This document shows positions 53,197-62,110 of a stretch of DNA of 64,000 nt, in pieces (positions within the stretch are counted from its first letter, which is position 1; the number at the start of each line of letters is the position of its first letter). This DNA comes from Salisediminibacterium halotolerans (GTDB taxonomy: Bacteria > Bacillota > Bacilli > Bacillales > Salisediminibacteriaceae): positions 1-64,000 of the forward strand of contig NZ_RKQQ01000006.1 of NCBI RefSeq assembly GCF_003814815.1, read 5' to 3'. Under the pieces are notes generated by a model that did no database searches, was not told where the DNA came from, and was given only the letters and a program-made list of their open reading frames with translations. The translations under genes and the position numbers were made by a program.

Positions 53197-54159
53197 TTAT
53201 TCCCTAAAACCTTCTTGAACACTTGTTTCTGAACGCAGCAACGCGATCAATTTTAACCTTGCTTTCTTTGAGTTTAAATCACTTCCCATGATAACACCGT
53301 TCTCAAATAAATGATGCGCGCTGGCATAATAGTCATAAGAGATGTCGACGCGTCCTTGCTCACTAGACGTTGTGAGGACGAAAGTAACACCTTCCTTCAA
53401 CCCTCTTAAAACAGCTTCCATTTGAGCGGGGGCTATTTGACCTCTCCCGTTCCCTTCTAGTATTATACCGTCAGCTTGATTGTCTATGCATGCGTCGATG
53501 AGAGTTCTGTCAGCATCAAGATAGCATTTAATTATTTCTACTTTAGGCATATGGCTATCTGCCGAAGGATAAACTTGTCTTTCTGCCGGTTTTTGATAAA
53601 GTATAACTCTTTGGCCGTCAATTGTTCCTAAATGACCATAACCAAAAGACTCGAATCCTTGTAAATTATATGAGTGTTCTTTTTTGACATATTTTGCGGA
53701 AAAAATTCGTTCGTTAAATACAACCATCGTTCCAATACCTTTTAGTTTATCAGATGATGCCGCAGCTATTGATTGGACCAAATTCGTATCGGTATCACTC
53801 CCTGAAGCAGATGAAGACCGTTGGGAACCCGTAACGATAACAGGATTCTGATGGTCAACCGTTAAGTCTAAATAATAAGCTGACTCCTCTAATGAATCTG
53901 TTCCATGAGTCACCACGGCTCCATCAAAACCTTGATTAAATAACATTTGAATTTTTTCGGCGATTTGATTTAAGTCATTCAATGACACGTGCATACTCGG
54001 CTTATTTATTAGCGGAAAAATAGAGACCTCGGTTTCTGCTGAAATTTCGTCTAGATCGCAATAATCTTCGGAATCTAAAGCGCCTGAGACTAATCTTCCT
54101 TGCTCATTTTTTTTACTTGCGATCGTGCCGCCTGTCGTAATTAAAGCAATCTTTTTCAT
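53197..54159 (-). CDS. ansA: L-asparaginase
   Basis: 320-aa type I/II asparaginase. First active-site threonine Thr12 is in TTGGTIAS; second-motif Thr88-Asp89 in THGTDSLEES (85-94). No signal peptide, so it is cytoplasmic: asparagine to aspartate and ammonia. AAGGAGG precedes the ATG. First gene of a six-gene minus-strand locus, divergent from the sensor kinase gene with a 170-bp shared control region. Confidence 0.93.
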   Translation of the reverse strand: MKKIALITTGGTIASKKNEQGRLVSGALDSEDYCDLDEISAETEVSIFPLINKPSMHVSLNDLNQIAEKIQMLFNQGFDGAVVTHGTDSLEESAYYLDLTVDHQNPVIVTGSQRSSSASGSDTDTNLVQSIAAASSDKLKGIGTMVVFNERIFSAKYVKKEHSYNLQGFESFGYGHLGTIDGQRVILYQKPAERQVYPSADSHMPKVEIIKCYLDADRTLIDACIDNQADGIILEGNGRGQIAPAQMEAVLRGLKEGVTFVLTTSSEQGRVDISYDYYASAHHLFENGVIMGSDLNSKKARLKLIALLRSETSVQEGFRE

Positions 54160-54224
54160 AAACTTCCTCCTTTCTTTTTTCTGACATCATGAATATACGC
54201 GATGACCTTCAATAAACTACAAAG

Positions 54225-54263
54225 TTCGACATAGAAGTTTTTAACTGTCATTATTTCGACATA
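54225..54263. promoter_or_regulatory. Direct repeat in the divergent control region
   Basis: TTCGACATA occurs twice (54225-54233, 54255-54263), spaced 30 bp start to start. That is near three helix turns, between the asparaginase and kinase genes. It is a candidate binding site for the adjacent response regulator. Confidence 0.4.
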
Positions 54264-54332
54264 ATCACGAAATCTTGCTCAGTATTTCACTGATAAAATA
54301 ATAGTGTAATTATCTTTAGTCAGATTGTGGTG

Positions 54333-55613
54333 ATGATGTTGAATAGGAAAAACTTCAATGTTGTTTGTGTATACATCGCTATGATTGGATTAATTCTTGT
54401 TTCGGATTTATTTCATCTTATTGAGATGGAAACATCGTTTTTCATAACATTAAGTGTGCCCGTGTTTTTATTATTTCTGCTCTATTTTCATTTTCTTTCT
54501 CCGGTTCGCTCAGGACTGATCGTCGGTCTGTCTGTTTTTGGCTTCCGGACGACTTTGTCAGTTATTGAGGAAGTGCCACTATCAGAAGCGTTATTACTCC
54601 ATGCTCCTGTTGTGGTTTTTTTTGTGATCTACGGCATATTATTTTGGCTGTTTTATTTGCAAAGGTTTTATAGTAATCCCGGTTTTATCGGTGTATATGC
54701 AATTATTCTGGATACTGCATCAGCGTTTGCAGAATTGGCGATAAGAAATGAATTGGCTCTAACCGACCCCTCGCTTTCCCTTATGACAACGGTTATACTC
54801 TTGGCCGTATTGAGGAATTTTTTTGTTATGGGTTTTTTCATGCTGATACTCTACAACAAAGAGCAAACCAAATATGAAGAGCAAAAAAAACAAAGTGATC
54901 ACATGTTTTTATTGATATCGGATTTATTCGCAGAAAGCGCACAATTGAGATATTCAATGGCCAGATCAGAAAAAATCACTTCGAACTTGTACTACTTGTC
55001 TAAAGAATTAAAGCAGGACGCCTCTCCGGTGTTAGCTAAAAAAAGTCTTGAAGCGGCGGGGGAGGTCCATGATTTAAAGAAAGAATATCAAAGAACTCAC
55101 GCTGCCTTGTCACAAATTATTAAAGATCAAAAAAAGACGGAAAAATTAAATGTATGTCAATTATTGGAGATATTAATTAAATCGAACGAGTCGTATGCAG
55201 CTTATTTAGAAAAGAATATTGTCATCTCTGTGTCGATTCATAACAAAGAAGATGTTATTCATTCATTTTTAACAATATCTGTCCTGAATAACTTAATCAG
55301 CAACTCGATAGAAGCAATCGAACATGAAGGTCACATCAACATTAAGATCGACAATCCAGAAAACACAGATTTTATTAATATAAAAGTTACCGACAATGGA
55401 CCAGGTGTTAAAGACAATAACAAGTCCTTAATTTTTTCAGCCGGTTTTACGACTAAATTTAATGATGAGGGCATTCCTTCCAACGGGATTGGTTTATCGT
55501 ATATCAAGTATTCATTAGAGAAATTCAACGGGGGAATTTCACTTATAGAATCCACACCAAATATTCGCACCTGTTTTTCTGTCGAAATTCCAAGAGATAT
55601 TCAGCTTAATTAG
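54333..55613 (+). CDS. GlnK-like sensor histidine kinase
   Basis: About 426-aa membrane kinase. The N-terminal region (about 1-175) has six hydrophobic segments, with no extracytoplasmic sensor loop of size. A helical linker leads to the phosphoacceptor VHDLKKEYQR (His near 247), and a GHKL ATPase domain carries NLISNSIEAIE, VTDNGPGV and SNGIGLSYI. The H-box and architecture match B. subtilis GlnK (YcbA). The ATG at 54333 is used; GTG codons lie just before. It forms a two-gene operon with the regulator downstream (14-nt gap). Confidence 0.82.
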   Translation: MMLNRKNFNVVCVYIAMIGLILVSDLFHLIEMETSFFITLSVPVFLLFLLYFHFLSPVRSGLIVGLSVFGFRTTLSVIEEVPLSEALLLHAPVVVFFVIYGILFWLFYLQRFYSNPGFIGVYAIILDTASAFAELAIRNELALTDPSLSLMTTVILLAVLRNFFVMGFFMLILYNKEQTKYEEQKKQSDHMFLLISDLFAESAQLRYSMARSEKITSNLYYLSKELKQDASPVLAKKSLEAAGEVHDLKKEYQRTHAALSQIIKDQKKTEKLNVCQLLEILIKSNESYAAYLEKNIVISVSIHNKEDVIHSFLTISVLNNLISNSIEAIEHEGHINIKIDNPENTDFINIKVTDNGPGVKDNNKSLIFSAGFTTKFNDEGIPSNGIGLSYIKYSLEKFNGGISLIESTPNIRTCFSVEIPRDIQLN

Positions 55614-55627
55614 AAGGAGGTTTTTCT

Positions 55628-56515
55628 GTGAATTACTTCATTGTTGATGACGATTCGGCGGTCAGGGGAATACTGAAAAACTTGATTGAAAGTGACAATG
55701 ACTGCGTTGTCGGGGAGGAGGCAGATGGAAGTCAAGTCTTTGTTGAAACCCTTCTGCAAACAGATACAGATATTGTGATTATTGATCTTTTGATGCCTGA
55801 AGAAGACGGAATTGATACGGTTAGAAGGATAAATCAAGGGTTTAATGGAAAGATAGTCATGATATCTCAAGTAGAGATGAAAGAAATGATTGCAGAAGCT
55901 TATCAAAATAATGTTGAAGCCTATATCACAAAACCGATAAACCGTTTAGAAGTGTTATCTGTACTGGAGAAAGTCTCGAAAAATCTAAGGCTTGAAAGGT
56001 CGATGGATCAAATTAAGCATTCCTTGCAATTAGCAGATGAAGTGGGCAAAGATGGTTCAAACGGCGAATCAGTTAAAGTAACAACTGCTGTTGAACGGGC
56101 CGAGAGTGTATTATCAGATTTAGGGATCCGGTATGAAAAAGGGGCAGAAGATCTCTTCGGCATTCTTCAAGCTTTTGAATCTGATCAATTGTCTCCCTAT
56201 TGCTCTTTGAAAGACCTTTGGGAAGTTAGCCTTCAAGTTAATGATTATGAAATATCTCAAAAAAATATTAAAGCAACGGAACAGAGGGTGCGAAGAGCGG
56301 TTTTGCAAGCGTTTAACCACATTTCTTCTTTAGGTGCTATGGATATAACGCATCCGAAATTTGAGTACTATGCGATGCGTTTTTTTGAGATGGACGGGGT
56401 TCAACAAAGAATCCGCGAACTTGATGCCAACGAGGACCGCGAAGCAAAAACACATTCTCCTCGGTTAAACATTAAACGCTTTATTATGGCTTTCCATGAC
56501 GAGTGCCAACAATAG
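55628..56515 (+). CDS. GlnL/YcbB-like response regulator
   Basis: 295-aa regulator. Receiver domain (about 1-120): acidic pair in VDDDSA, phosphorylated Asp53 in IIDLLMPEEDG, Lys near 105 in ITKPINR. The C-terminal part (about 155-290) is the YcbB-type DNA-binding domain rather than a common winged helix, with RVRRAVLQAFNHISSLGAMD and PRLNIKRFIMAF. B. subtilis GlnL activates glutamine utilisation genes. Here the divergent asparaginase-aspartase locus is the likely target (inference). GTG start with AAGGAGG. Confidence 0.85.
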   Translation: MNYFIVDDDSAVRGILKNLIESDNDCVVGEEADGSQVFVETLLQTDTDIVIIDLLMPEEDGIDTVRRINQGFNGKIVMISQVEMKEMIAEAYQNNVEAYITKPINRLEVLSVLEKVSKNLRLERSMDQIKHSLQLADEVGKDGSNGESVKVTTAVERAESVLSDLGIRYEKGAEDLFGILQAFESDQLSPYCSLKDLWEVSLQVNDYEISQKNIKATEQRVRRAVLQAFNHISSLGAMDITHPKFEYYAMRFFEMDGVQQRIRELDANEDREAKTHSPRLNIKRFIMAFHDECQQ

Positions 56516-56535
56516 ATCGATATCGAAAAACGTCT

Positions 56536-56577
56536 ATGAGCTTCCGACGATCATAATTAATCATCGGAAGCTTTTTT
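56536..56577 (+). terminator. Terminator after the two-component operon
   Basis: Stem AGCTTCCGA-CGAT / ATCG-TCGGAAGCT with seven T. Confidence 0.85.
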
Positions 56578-56650
56578 TCTATAAAAAACGTTTAGTCCTA
56601 TGCTCGTCTCTTTTATCTGGATCGTCCGGCTTGAATTTTCGGCGTGGTCG

Positions 56651-57406
56651 TTAATCGGTTTTCAGTTTGATCTGCCGGAGCAAAAGCCAGATGACAAAAC
56701 CGATGAGTCCCGTCAGAAACAGCTGAAGGATCACCACAGTCAGCGCAGAAGGCGAAAACTCCAATGCGGGAAACAGTGTGATATCAAACGTCGGCAAGAG
56801 AATGACAGCAGGTTCGATCGTTGCTTCTTGCCAGAGGCTGTCTGATATACTTAAGATAAGCAAACTGGCGACAATCGACGCGGCGCCGCCCCAGCCGCCT
56901 CCTTGGATAAAGCTGGTCTGAATCAGCCAGCCGATGAGATAAAATTGCAGAAACAGCACAACGGCAGCGCCAATTTGTAACGGGATCAGATCGGGAAGCG
57001 CAGCAAATGGCGCGGCACCGGCGGTAAATTCCGCGTCTGTCCAGCCAAATAAGAACTGGATCAGCCAAGTAAGCATAAACAGCGTGACTATTAAACCGGC
57101 GCTGACTAATAAAGCTGCCGTCAAGTTTGCTTGGTAAAAGATCCGCCTCGTCACCCCTTGGGCAATGAAAAAGCGAAAATACGCCAACGGAAAAATGATG
57201 CCGATAATCAGCATGTAAACTTTCCCGGGTTCGACAAGGAATGAACGAAAGGACATCTCGTCCGGTAAATCTGCCGGAAATAAGACTTCTGATGTTAACA
57301 ACGCTATGATCGGAACAATGATTAAGACAAACCAAAAGGACCAGCGCAGTTGAATTCGCGTGGCGTCTTCGATCAGTAATCGGCGCCGCGAGACATTTTT
57401 ACGCAT
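56651..57406 (-). CDS. ABC transporter permease of a YtrA-regulated system
   Basis: About 251-aa membrane protein with six predicted helices and basic cytoplasmic ends; it partners the ATPase encoded upstream. The start ATG 57406 is favoured since GAAGGTG lies 6 nt before it; its first codons overlap the ATPase stop by 8 nt. Substrate unknown; Ytr-type exporters respond to cell-wall antibiotics in Bacillus. Confidence 0.78.
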   Translation of the reverse strand: MRKNVSRRRLLIEDATRIQLRWSFWFVLIIVPIIALLTSEVLFPADLPDEMSFRSFLVEPGKVYMLIIGIIFPLAYFRFFIAQGVTRRIFYQANLTAALLVSAGLIVTLFMLTWLIQFLFGWTDAEFTAGAAPFAALPDLIPLQIGAAVVLFLQFYLIGWLIQTSFIQGGGWGGAASIVASLLILSISDSLWQEATIEPAVILLPTFDITLFPALEFSPSALTVVILQLFLTGLIGFVIWLLLRQIKLKTD

Positions 57407-58286
57407 TATCTTCACCTTCTTTCGATGTTAAGTGAATAAATAAGTCTTGCATCGTCACTGTTCCAATTTCTAGGCCGGATTTTTTAGCTGCCTCTTCGTC
57501 GCCATCCTTGAGCGGACCAGCGACTAAAGCTTGTTTCGTGTTGCCGAGTGTTTTGGTCTGCAGCACATCTCGCTCGGAAATAAAAGCATCGACTGTATCA
57601 GCATCTCCGGTTAACGTTACACCTTTACTGATGAACGTATCGGACGGATCATCAGCAAGCATCTGTCCTTTGTGAAGGACAAAGACATGGTCAAATAAAT
57701 AGTCCATTTCTGAAACGAGGTGCGTTGAAAGAACAATGATGCGCGGATTGTCAGCTTGATCTTCAATCACCGCTTCGTAAAACTTCTTGCGGTTCGGCGC
57801 ATCCATTCCGGTATAAATTTCGTCCAACAGTGTGACGGGTGCCTGAGCGGCCAGGCCGATGACCGCCTCCATCGCCGATTGCATCCCGCCGGACAGACGG
57901 TTAATCGGCACGTCCAAAGGCAGTTCGAATCGTTTGGCGAGTTCTTCGGCATACTCCCGGTCGAAATTTGGCCGATACCTGGCTGCCGCGTCAAAATAAA
58001 CGGAAACCGGTTCGCTTTCTTCAGCATAATCACCGCCGTACATAAAGCAGACGTGCGGGAAAGTCCGCTCATTTTCAAACGGATCTTCGCCGTCTATGCG
58101 GACCTTACCTTGAGTTGGTTTCATATAGGAAGCAATCAGCGAGAGCAGTGTCGTTTTGCCTGCTCCATTTCTTCCGAGCAAGCCGTACGTTACGCCCGGC
58201 TTCAGCTCGAGCGAAATGTCTGCAAGAATATCTTTTTGTTTTATTTGATAAGAAACCTTTTGTAATTCGACGGACATTGTCATCAT
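57399..58286 (-). CDS. ABC transporter ATP-binding protein, YtrB-like
   Basis: 295-aa ATPase: Walker A GRNGAGKTT (about 38-46), a shortened signature LSGGMQSAMEAVIGL, Walker B PVTLLDEIYTGMD, and an STHL switch histidine. The C-terminal extension (about 215-295) is a typical exporter domain. It overlaps the regulator gene stop by 4 nt and precedes its permease. AAGGGGG site before the ATG. Confidence 0.9.
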   Translation of the reverse strand: MMTMSVELQKVSYQIKQKDILADISLELKPGVTYGLLGRNGAGKTTLLSLIASYMKPTQGKVRIDGEDPFENERTFPHVCFMYGGDYAEESEPVSVYFDAAARYRPNFDREYAEELAKRFELPLDVPINRLSGGMQSAMEAVIGLAAQAPVTLLDEIYTGMDAPNRKKFYEAVIEDQADNPRIIVLSTHLVSEMDYLFDHVFVLHKGQMLADDPSDTFISKGVTLTGDADTVDAFISERDVLQTKTLGNTKQALVAGPLKDGDEEAAKKSGLEIGTVTMQDLFIHLTSKEGEDNA

Positions 58287-58660
58287 GTCTCGCCCCCTTC
58301 TTCGATCGTTTTGATGATATGTTTGACCTCCTGCTCTGACAATCCGATCTTTTTGGCTTCTTGCAGCATCGGACGCACATACGTATCGGCAAACGCTTCC
58401 TTTCGTTTCTGCCGTAATTTCTCACGCGCTCCTTCATTAACAAACATGCCGACCCCCCGTTTTTTATAGATAATCCCTTCATCAACGAGTTGATTCATCC
58501 CTTTGGCGATCGTTAAGTGATTGACTTCATAAAACTGAACCATTTTTGTAGTCGAAGGTATTTGTTCGTGTTCTTGAAGCTGACCATTGACAATTTGATC
58601 TTCGAGTTGTTCCTTAATTTGCAAAAATATCGGTCTGCGATCATCAAATGCAGGTTTCAC
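58283..58660 (-). CDS. GntR-family repressor, YtrA type
   Basis: 125-aa regulator. Winged helix (about 1-75: PIFLQIKEQLEDQIVNGQ, then IPSTTKMVQFYEVNHLTIAK) and a short C-terminal dimerisation tail, the YtrA subclass of GntR proteins. It probably represses its own ABC operon. GTG 58660 gives the usual MKPAFDDRRPIF start and has AGGAGG upstream; an earlier GTG at 58672 overlaps the ribosome site. Confidence 0.88.
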   Translation of the reverse strand: MKPAFDDRRPIFLQIKEQLEDQIVNGQLQEHEQIPSTTKMVQFYEVNHLTIAKGMNQLVDEGIIYKKRGVGMFVNEGAREKLRQKRKEAFADTYVRPMLQEAKKIGLSEQEVKHIIKTIEEGGET

Positions 58661-58676
58661 TGCCCGGTCCACCTCC

Positions 58677-58706
58677 TATACTTATATACCTTTGTATATA
58701 AGTATA
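58677..58706 (-). promoter_or_regulatory. Palindromic operator of the YtrA-like regulator
   Basis: Perfect 13-bp inverted repeat TATACTTATATAC / GTATATAAGTATA with a 4-nt spacer, directly upstream of the regulator start. It covers the -10 box of the promoter below, ideal for repression. Confidence 0.8.
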
Positions 58707-58729
58707 TATCACAAGCGAATGTTTGTCCA
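58701..58729 (-). promoter_or_regulatory. SigA-type promoter of the YtrA-like operon
   Basis: On the minus strand, -35 TGGACA (58724-58729), 17-nt spacer, -10 TATACT (58701-58706). The -10 lies within the operator palindrome. Confidence 0.75.
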
Positions 58730-58862
58730 CGGTTTTTAAATGAGCATTTCGTTGTACAATACCTCGACAAAGGTTTAATATATTGAAAGCAGGGAATGAG
58801 CAAAAAGAACTAACAATGACCGATCGATTCGCGATTGAACCTAACCGGCAGGAGGCCAAAGT

Positions 58863-60176
58863 ATGAGTTTATTTTCCTTTACACAAAAAAAGGCGCAACC
58901 CCGATTTGAATCAACGATGACGTATGCAAACGGAAGCAGCTATCACCTATCAGAGCGTGAATTAACCGAACGTCTCCGGTATATGAACGTGACAAGCGAG
59001 AAATTAAGCATTCTCCAAGATGTGAAGCCGAACATTCTCGAGATTAAAGATGAATTTTTAGATGCCGTGCTCGATCACGCCTATCAAGTTCCGGCAATTA
59101 AAGAGATTGCCGAAACGCATACGACACGAGTGAAACTGAAAGAAGTGTTTACGATGTATCTCGTTTCGCTTTTTGCAGGAGAGATTAACGATAAGCACGT
59201 GGAGATCCGCAAACGAATCGGTAAAACGCATAAAGGAGTCGAATTGCCGGTCGGCTGGTTTTTGGCTACATACCAAGCTTTTAACAGTTTGTTAATTCCG
59301 AAAATCGTTGAATGGTATGCTCACGACCCGGAGAAATTGTCCGATATACTTGTTTCTGTAAGCGATGTGATGAACTTCGATGCGCAGCTCGTCGTGGAAA
59401 CGTATTTAGAGAGCAAGATGGAAGAGATAACATCGTTGTACGATGAACAGAAATATTTGCAGCAAGAACTGAGCGGACTGAGTCAAGAGCTGGCAGCGAT
59501 GGTTGACGAAAATGAAGCTTCCCTGAAAGAGACGGCAGAGCGTGCGGAGAAAATCGGCAGCGATACGATGGAGACGATGAACCGAAACTACAGTGTGCTG
59601 GAACTGGCTGAAACGAGCGAGGCAAACATTGAAAAAATGACCGATTCATTCAGTGTGCTGCGCGATGAAATGACGACCGGCGCAAGCAAAATCGAGGAAA
59701 TGCAGCGGATTTCTAAAAGCATCTCCGATATGACGAAGCAAATCGAAAATATTGCGGAGCAAACGAACTTATTAGCCTTAAATGCTTCGATTGAAGCCGC
59801 TAGGGCCGGAGAATCCGGGAAAGGATTTGCCGTCGTCGCTGATGAGGTCCGCAAGCTCGCCGAAAACTCGAAAAACATTACCGCTTCGATTATTTCTTTG
59901 GCTTCTGAAAGCAACGCCAATACCGATCAGCTCGTCACGTCACTGGAAATGATGAACAAAGCGACCGCAGCTTCAGATGAAAATATGGCCAATACGAAAG
60001 CCAGTTTCATCAGTGTTAAAGAAGAAATGGAAAACTACAGCAGCATGTTCGAGCAAAACAAAAATGAGGTCGATTTAATCGTCAACTCGGTCAAGGAGCT
60101 CGCTGATTCGACGACAAGTTTAGCGAACGTCTCCAATCAGCTGCTTGATGCGGGACAAAAGTTTGCAGACGAGTAA
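58863..60176 (+). CDS. hemAT: HemAT-like heme aerotaxis transducer
   Basis: 437-aa soluble chemoreceptor. N-terminal globin-coupled sensor (about 1-185) with proximal heme ligand His123 in [14 protein letters not shown]. The C-terminal methyl-accepting signalling domain has the hairpin tip [19 protein letters not shown] followed by [18 protein letters not shown]. No transmembrane segment. Oxygen binding to the heme modulates the CheA pathway. The ATG follows CAGGAGG; it is a single gene. Confidence 0.94.
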   Translation: MSLFSFTQKKAQPRFESTMTYANGSSYHLSERELTERLRYMNVTSEKLSILQDVKPNILEIKDEFLDAVLDHAYQVPAIKEIAETHTTRVKLKEVFTMYLVSLFAGEINDKHVEIRKRIGKTHKGVELPVGWFLATYQAFNSLLIPKIVEWYAHDPEKLSDILVSVSDVMNFDAQLVVETYLESKMEEITSLYDEQKYLQQELSGLSQELAAMVDENEASLKETAERAEKIGSDTMETMNRNYSVLELAETSEANIEKMTDSFSVLRDEMTTGASKIEEMQRISKSISDMTKQIENIAEQTNLLALNASIEAARAGESGKGFAVVADEVRKLAENSKNITASIISLASESNANTDQLVTSLEMMNKATAASDENMANTKASFISVKEEMENYSSMFEQNKNEVDLIVNSVKELADSTTSLANVSNQLLDAGQKFADE

Positions 60177-60290
60177 AAAGCACATTCACCGTAATAATTT
60201 CCAAATTTTTAAAAAGGGGTTTCGAATAGGATGAAAAAGGGATAAGGAAATAGTAATTCATCATCATTTTACTCAAAAGGAGAAATGAAT

Positions 60291-60638
60291 ATGGAATTCT
60301 TATCGATCCTCTTTCAGCTTATTATTGCCGTCTCGATCGTGATCGTCTGGGTGTTTCGATTTGATAACATCGTAAAAGAGTTTAAGCAGTACGGTTTATC
60401 GGACTTGACCCGCGATGCTGTCGGCGCGATCAAAATTGCTCTGTCAACACTGCTCGTCACTGCAATCTGGTATCCTGTTCCGGTTGTGATTCCTGCTCTT
60501 TTTATGGCGTTTTTAATGGGGTGTGCCCAGGCGGCGCACTTTAAAGTCAACAATCCTTGGATCAAAAAGATGCCGTCTCTCTTTTTATTAATTCTCTCGC
60601 TTTTTGTCGCTGCCTATCACAGCGGTATACTGGGATAA
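60291..60638 (+). CDS. DoxX-like small membrane protein
   Basis: 115-aa protein with four predicted helices, polar connector FDNIVKEFKQYGL between helices 1 and 2, and LMGCAQAAHFKVNNPW before the last helix; this fits DoxX_2-type proteins. ATG 60291 is preferred to 60285 because AAAGGAG is better spaced. A short terminator-like hairpin follows (AGCAGC / GCTGCT, about 60661-60690). Confidence 0.72.
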   Translation: MEFLSILFQLIIAVSIVIVWVFRFDNIVKEFKQYGLSDLTRDAVGAIKIALSTLLVTAIWYPVPVVIPALFMAFLMGCAQAAHFKVNNPWIKKMPSLFLLILSLFVAAYHSGILG

Positions 60639-60811
60639 ACGAAACGATCACAAATAGACAGCAGCGGCACCGGAGCTGCTGTTTTGTTATGCAATGATGG
60701 TTTCCAGCAATTGTCTTGCACGGACTTTTGATTCAATTTATGATAAGATGCAGTATATAAGAAGCGCAGAAGAAATACGGACAGCGAGAGGGAACATAAG
60801 GAGGACCTGAT

Positions 60812-61210
60812 GTGCAAAACCATTTATTAGAAATCGATGCCTCGAATTTTACGGAGGACATAACACATATTACAGTGTACATCAGTAATGAGTTTGAAGT
60901 TGATGACGACGAGCTCAAAAAAGGTCGGCAAGATATTATCGAGACGTCGGATCATCGTTACATCAAAAAACCGAAACTGTACGACAGTTTTTTTCGTGTT
61001 TATCACTCCGATCCGGCCCGCACGCTTGAGAATTTAACGATTGATGTGAAGGTGTCAGAAGGGGCCCGTTCCTACTTTGAAGCGCGTGTTGAAGACAATG
61101 AATACGATTATGTTGATATTGCTTTAAGTGAAAAAGAAAAAGTGTTGTATTATTCTGCAACGATCATGTTTATTTTCGGGTTGTTTTTGATTTTGCTTTA
61201 TTTCTATTGA
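60812..61210 (+). CDS. Tail-anchored protein, unknown
   Basis: 132-aa protein. A soluble, mildly acidic N-terminal domain (about 1-105) ends with one C-terminal hydrophobic helix (YYSATIMFIFGLFLILLYFY), so it is anchored by its tail with the bulk in the cytoplasm. GTG start 60812 after AAGGAGG. Family not recognised. Confidence 0.6.
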   Translation: MQNHLLEIDASNFTEDITHITVYISNEFEVDDDELKKGRQDIIETSDHRYIKKPKLYDSFFRVYHSDPARTLENLTIDVKVSEGARSYFEARVEDNEYDYVDIALSEKEKVLYYSATIMFIFGLFLILLYFY

Positions 61211-61287
61211 ACACCGTTTGTATATTTTTATGTAAAACAGGGGAGCCGCTGCGCGGCTTACGTCAAAATAATAGTTTTTCTAAACCC

Positions 61288-61320
61288 TGACAGCTGCGAA
61301 TCCTCGCGGCTGTTTTTTTA
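61288..61320 (+). terminator. Terminator after the tail-anchored protein gene
   Basis: Stem ACAGCTGCGA / TCGCGGCTGT with seven T; a smaller GCCGC hairpin lies at about 61243-61258. Confidence 0.8.
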
Positions 61321-61400
61321 GTTTGATTTTCCCATTTTTTCCTGTCGGCAGTATATAATAAAAGGTAGCAGAATCAATCATTAGAAAAGGAGGAAGCGCG

Positions 61401-62099
61401 ATGATCACGGTGACCGATGTCAGTAAAGTGTATCAAAGCGGCGAGGTGGAAACACACGCGTTGAAAAAGATCAATGTCATGATTGAAAACGGGGAGTTTA
61501 TTGTGATTCTTGGACCGAGCGGGAGCGGCAAGAGCACGCTGTTAAATGTGATCAGCGGGTTGGATACGGTGACAGAAGGAACGATTTTCTTTGCTGAAAC
61601 AGAATTGACTGCGTTATCCGAACGGGAGATGACAAAGTTTCGCCGCGATCACTTAGGGTTCATTTTTCAGCAATACAATTTGCTGCAAAATTTAACCGCC
61701 TACGAGAATGTCCAAATCGGCGCGGATATCGGCCAAAATCCGTTTCCGATCGATGATTTGCTCGGAAAAGTCGGTTTGACAAAAGCTCGGGATAAATATC
61801 CGTATCAGCTGTCAGGCGGCGAACAGCTTCGTGTTTCTGTCGCCAGGAGCCTGGCGAAAAATCCCGATATTATTTTTTGTGATGAACCGACAGGCTCTCT
61901 TGACGAAATCAATTCGAAAAAAGTCCTCAAGCTTTTGCAGGAACTAAATACTGCTTATGAAAAAACGATTGTCGTCATCACACACAATGCCGGCATCGCA
62001 GAAATGGCGGATAAAGTCATCAAAATGAACTCTGGCGAAATCATCGAATTGATCTATCAGGATGTGAAAAAAGATGCCCAGGATATCAGCTGGGGCTAG
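61401..62099 (+). CDS. ABC transporter ATP-binding protein, LolD/MacB type
   Basis: 232-aa ATPase: Walker A GPSGSGKST (about 38-46), Q-loop FQQYN, signature LSGGEQLRVSVARSLA, Walker B IIFCDEPTGSLD, and H-loop VITHN. These belong to the MacB/LolD exporter class whose partners are FtsX-type permeases. AAAGGAGG precedes the ATG. It is 11 nt from the permease gene and is probably co-transcribed. Confidence 0.92.
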   Translation: MITVTDVSKVYQSGEVETHALKKINVMIENGEFIVILGPSGSGKSTLLNVISGLDTVTEGTIFFAETELTALSEREMTKFRRDHLGFIFQQYNLLQNLTAYENVQIGADIGQNPFPIDDLLGKVGLTKARDKYPYQLSGGEQLRVSVARSLAKNPDIIFCDEPTGSLDEINSKKVLKLLQELNTAYEKTIVVITHNAGIAEMADKVIKMNSGEIIELIYQDVKKDAQDISWG

Positions 62100-62110
62100 G
62101 AGGCAACGGC

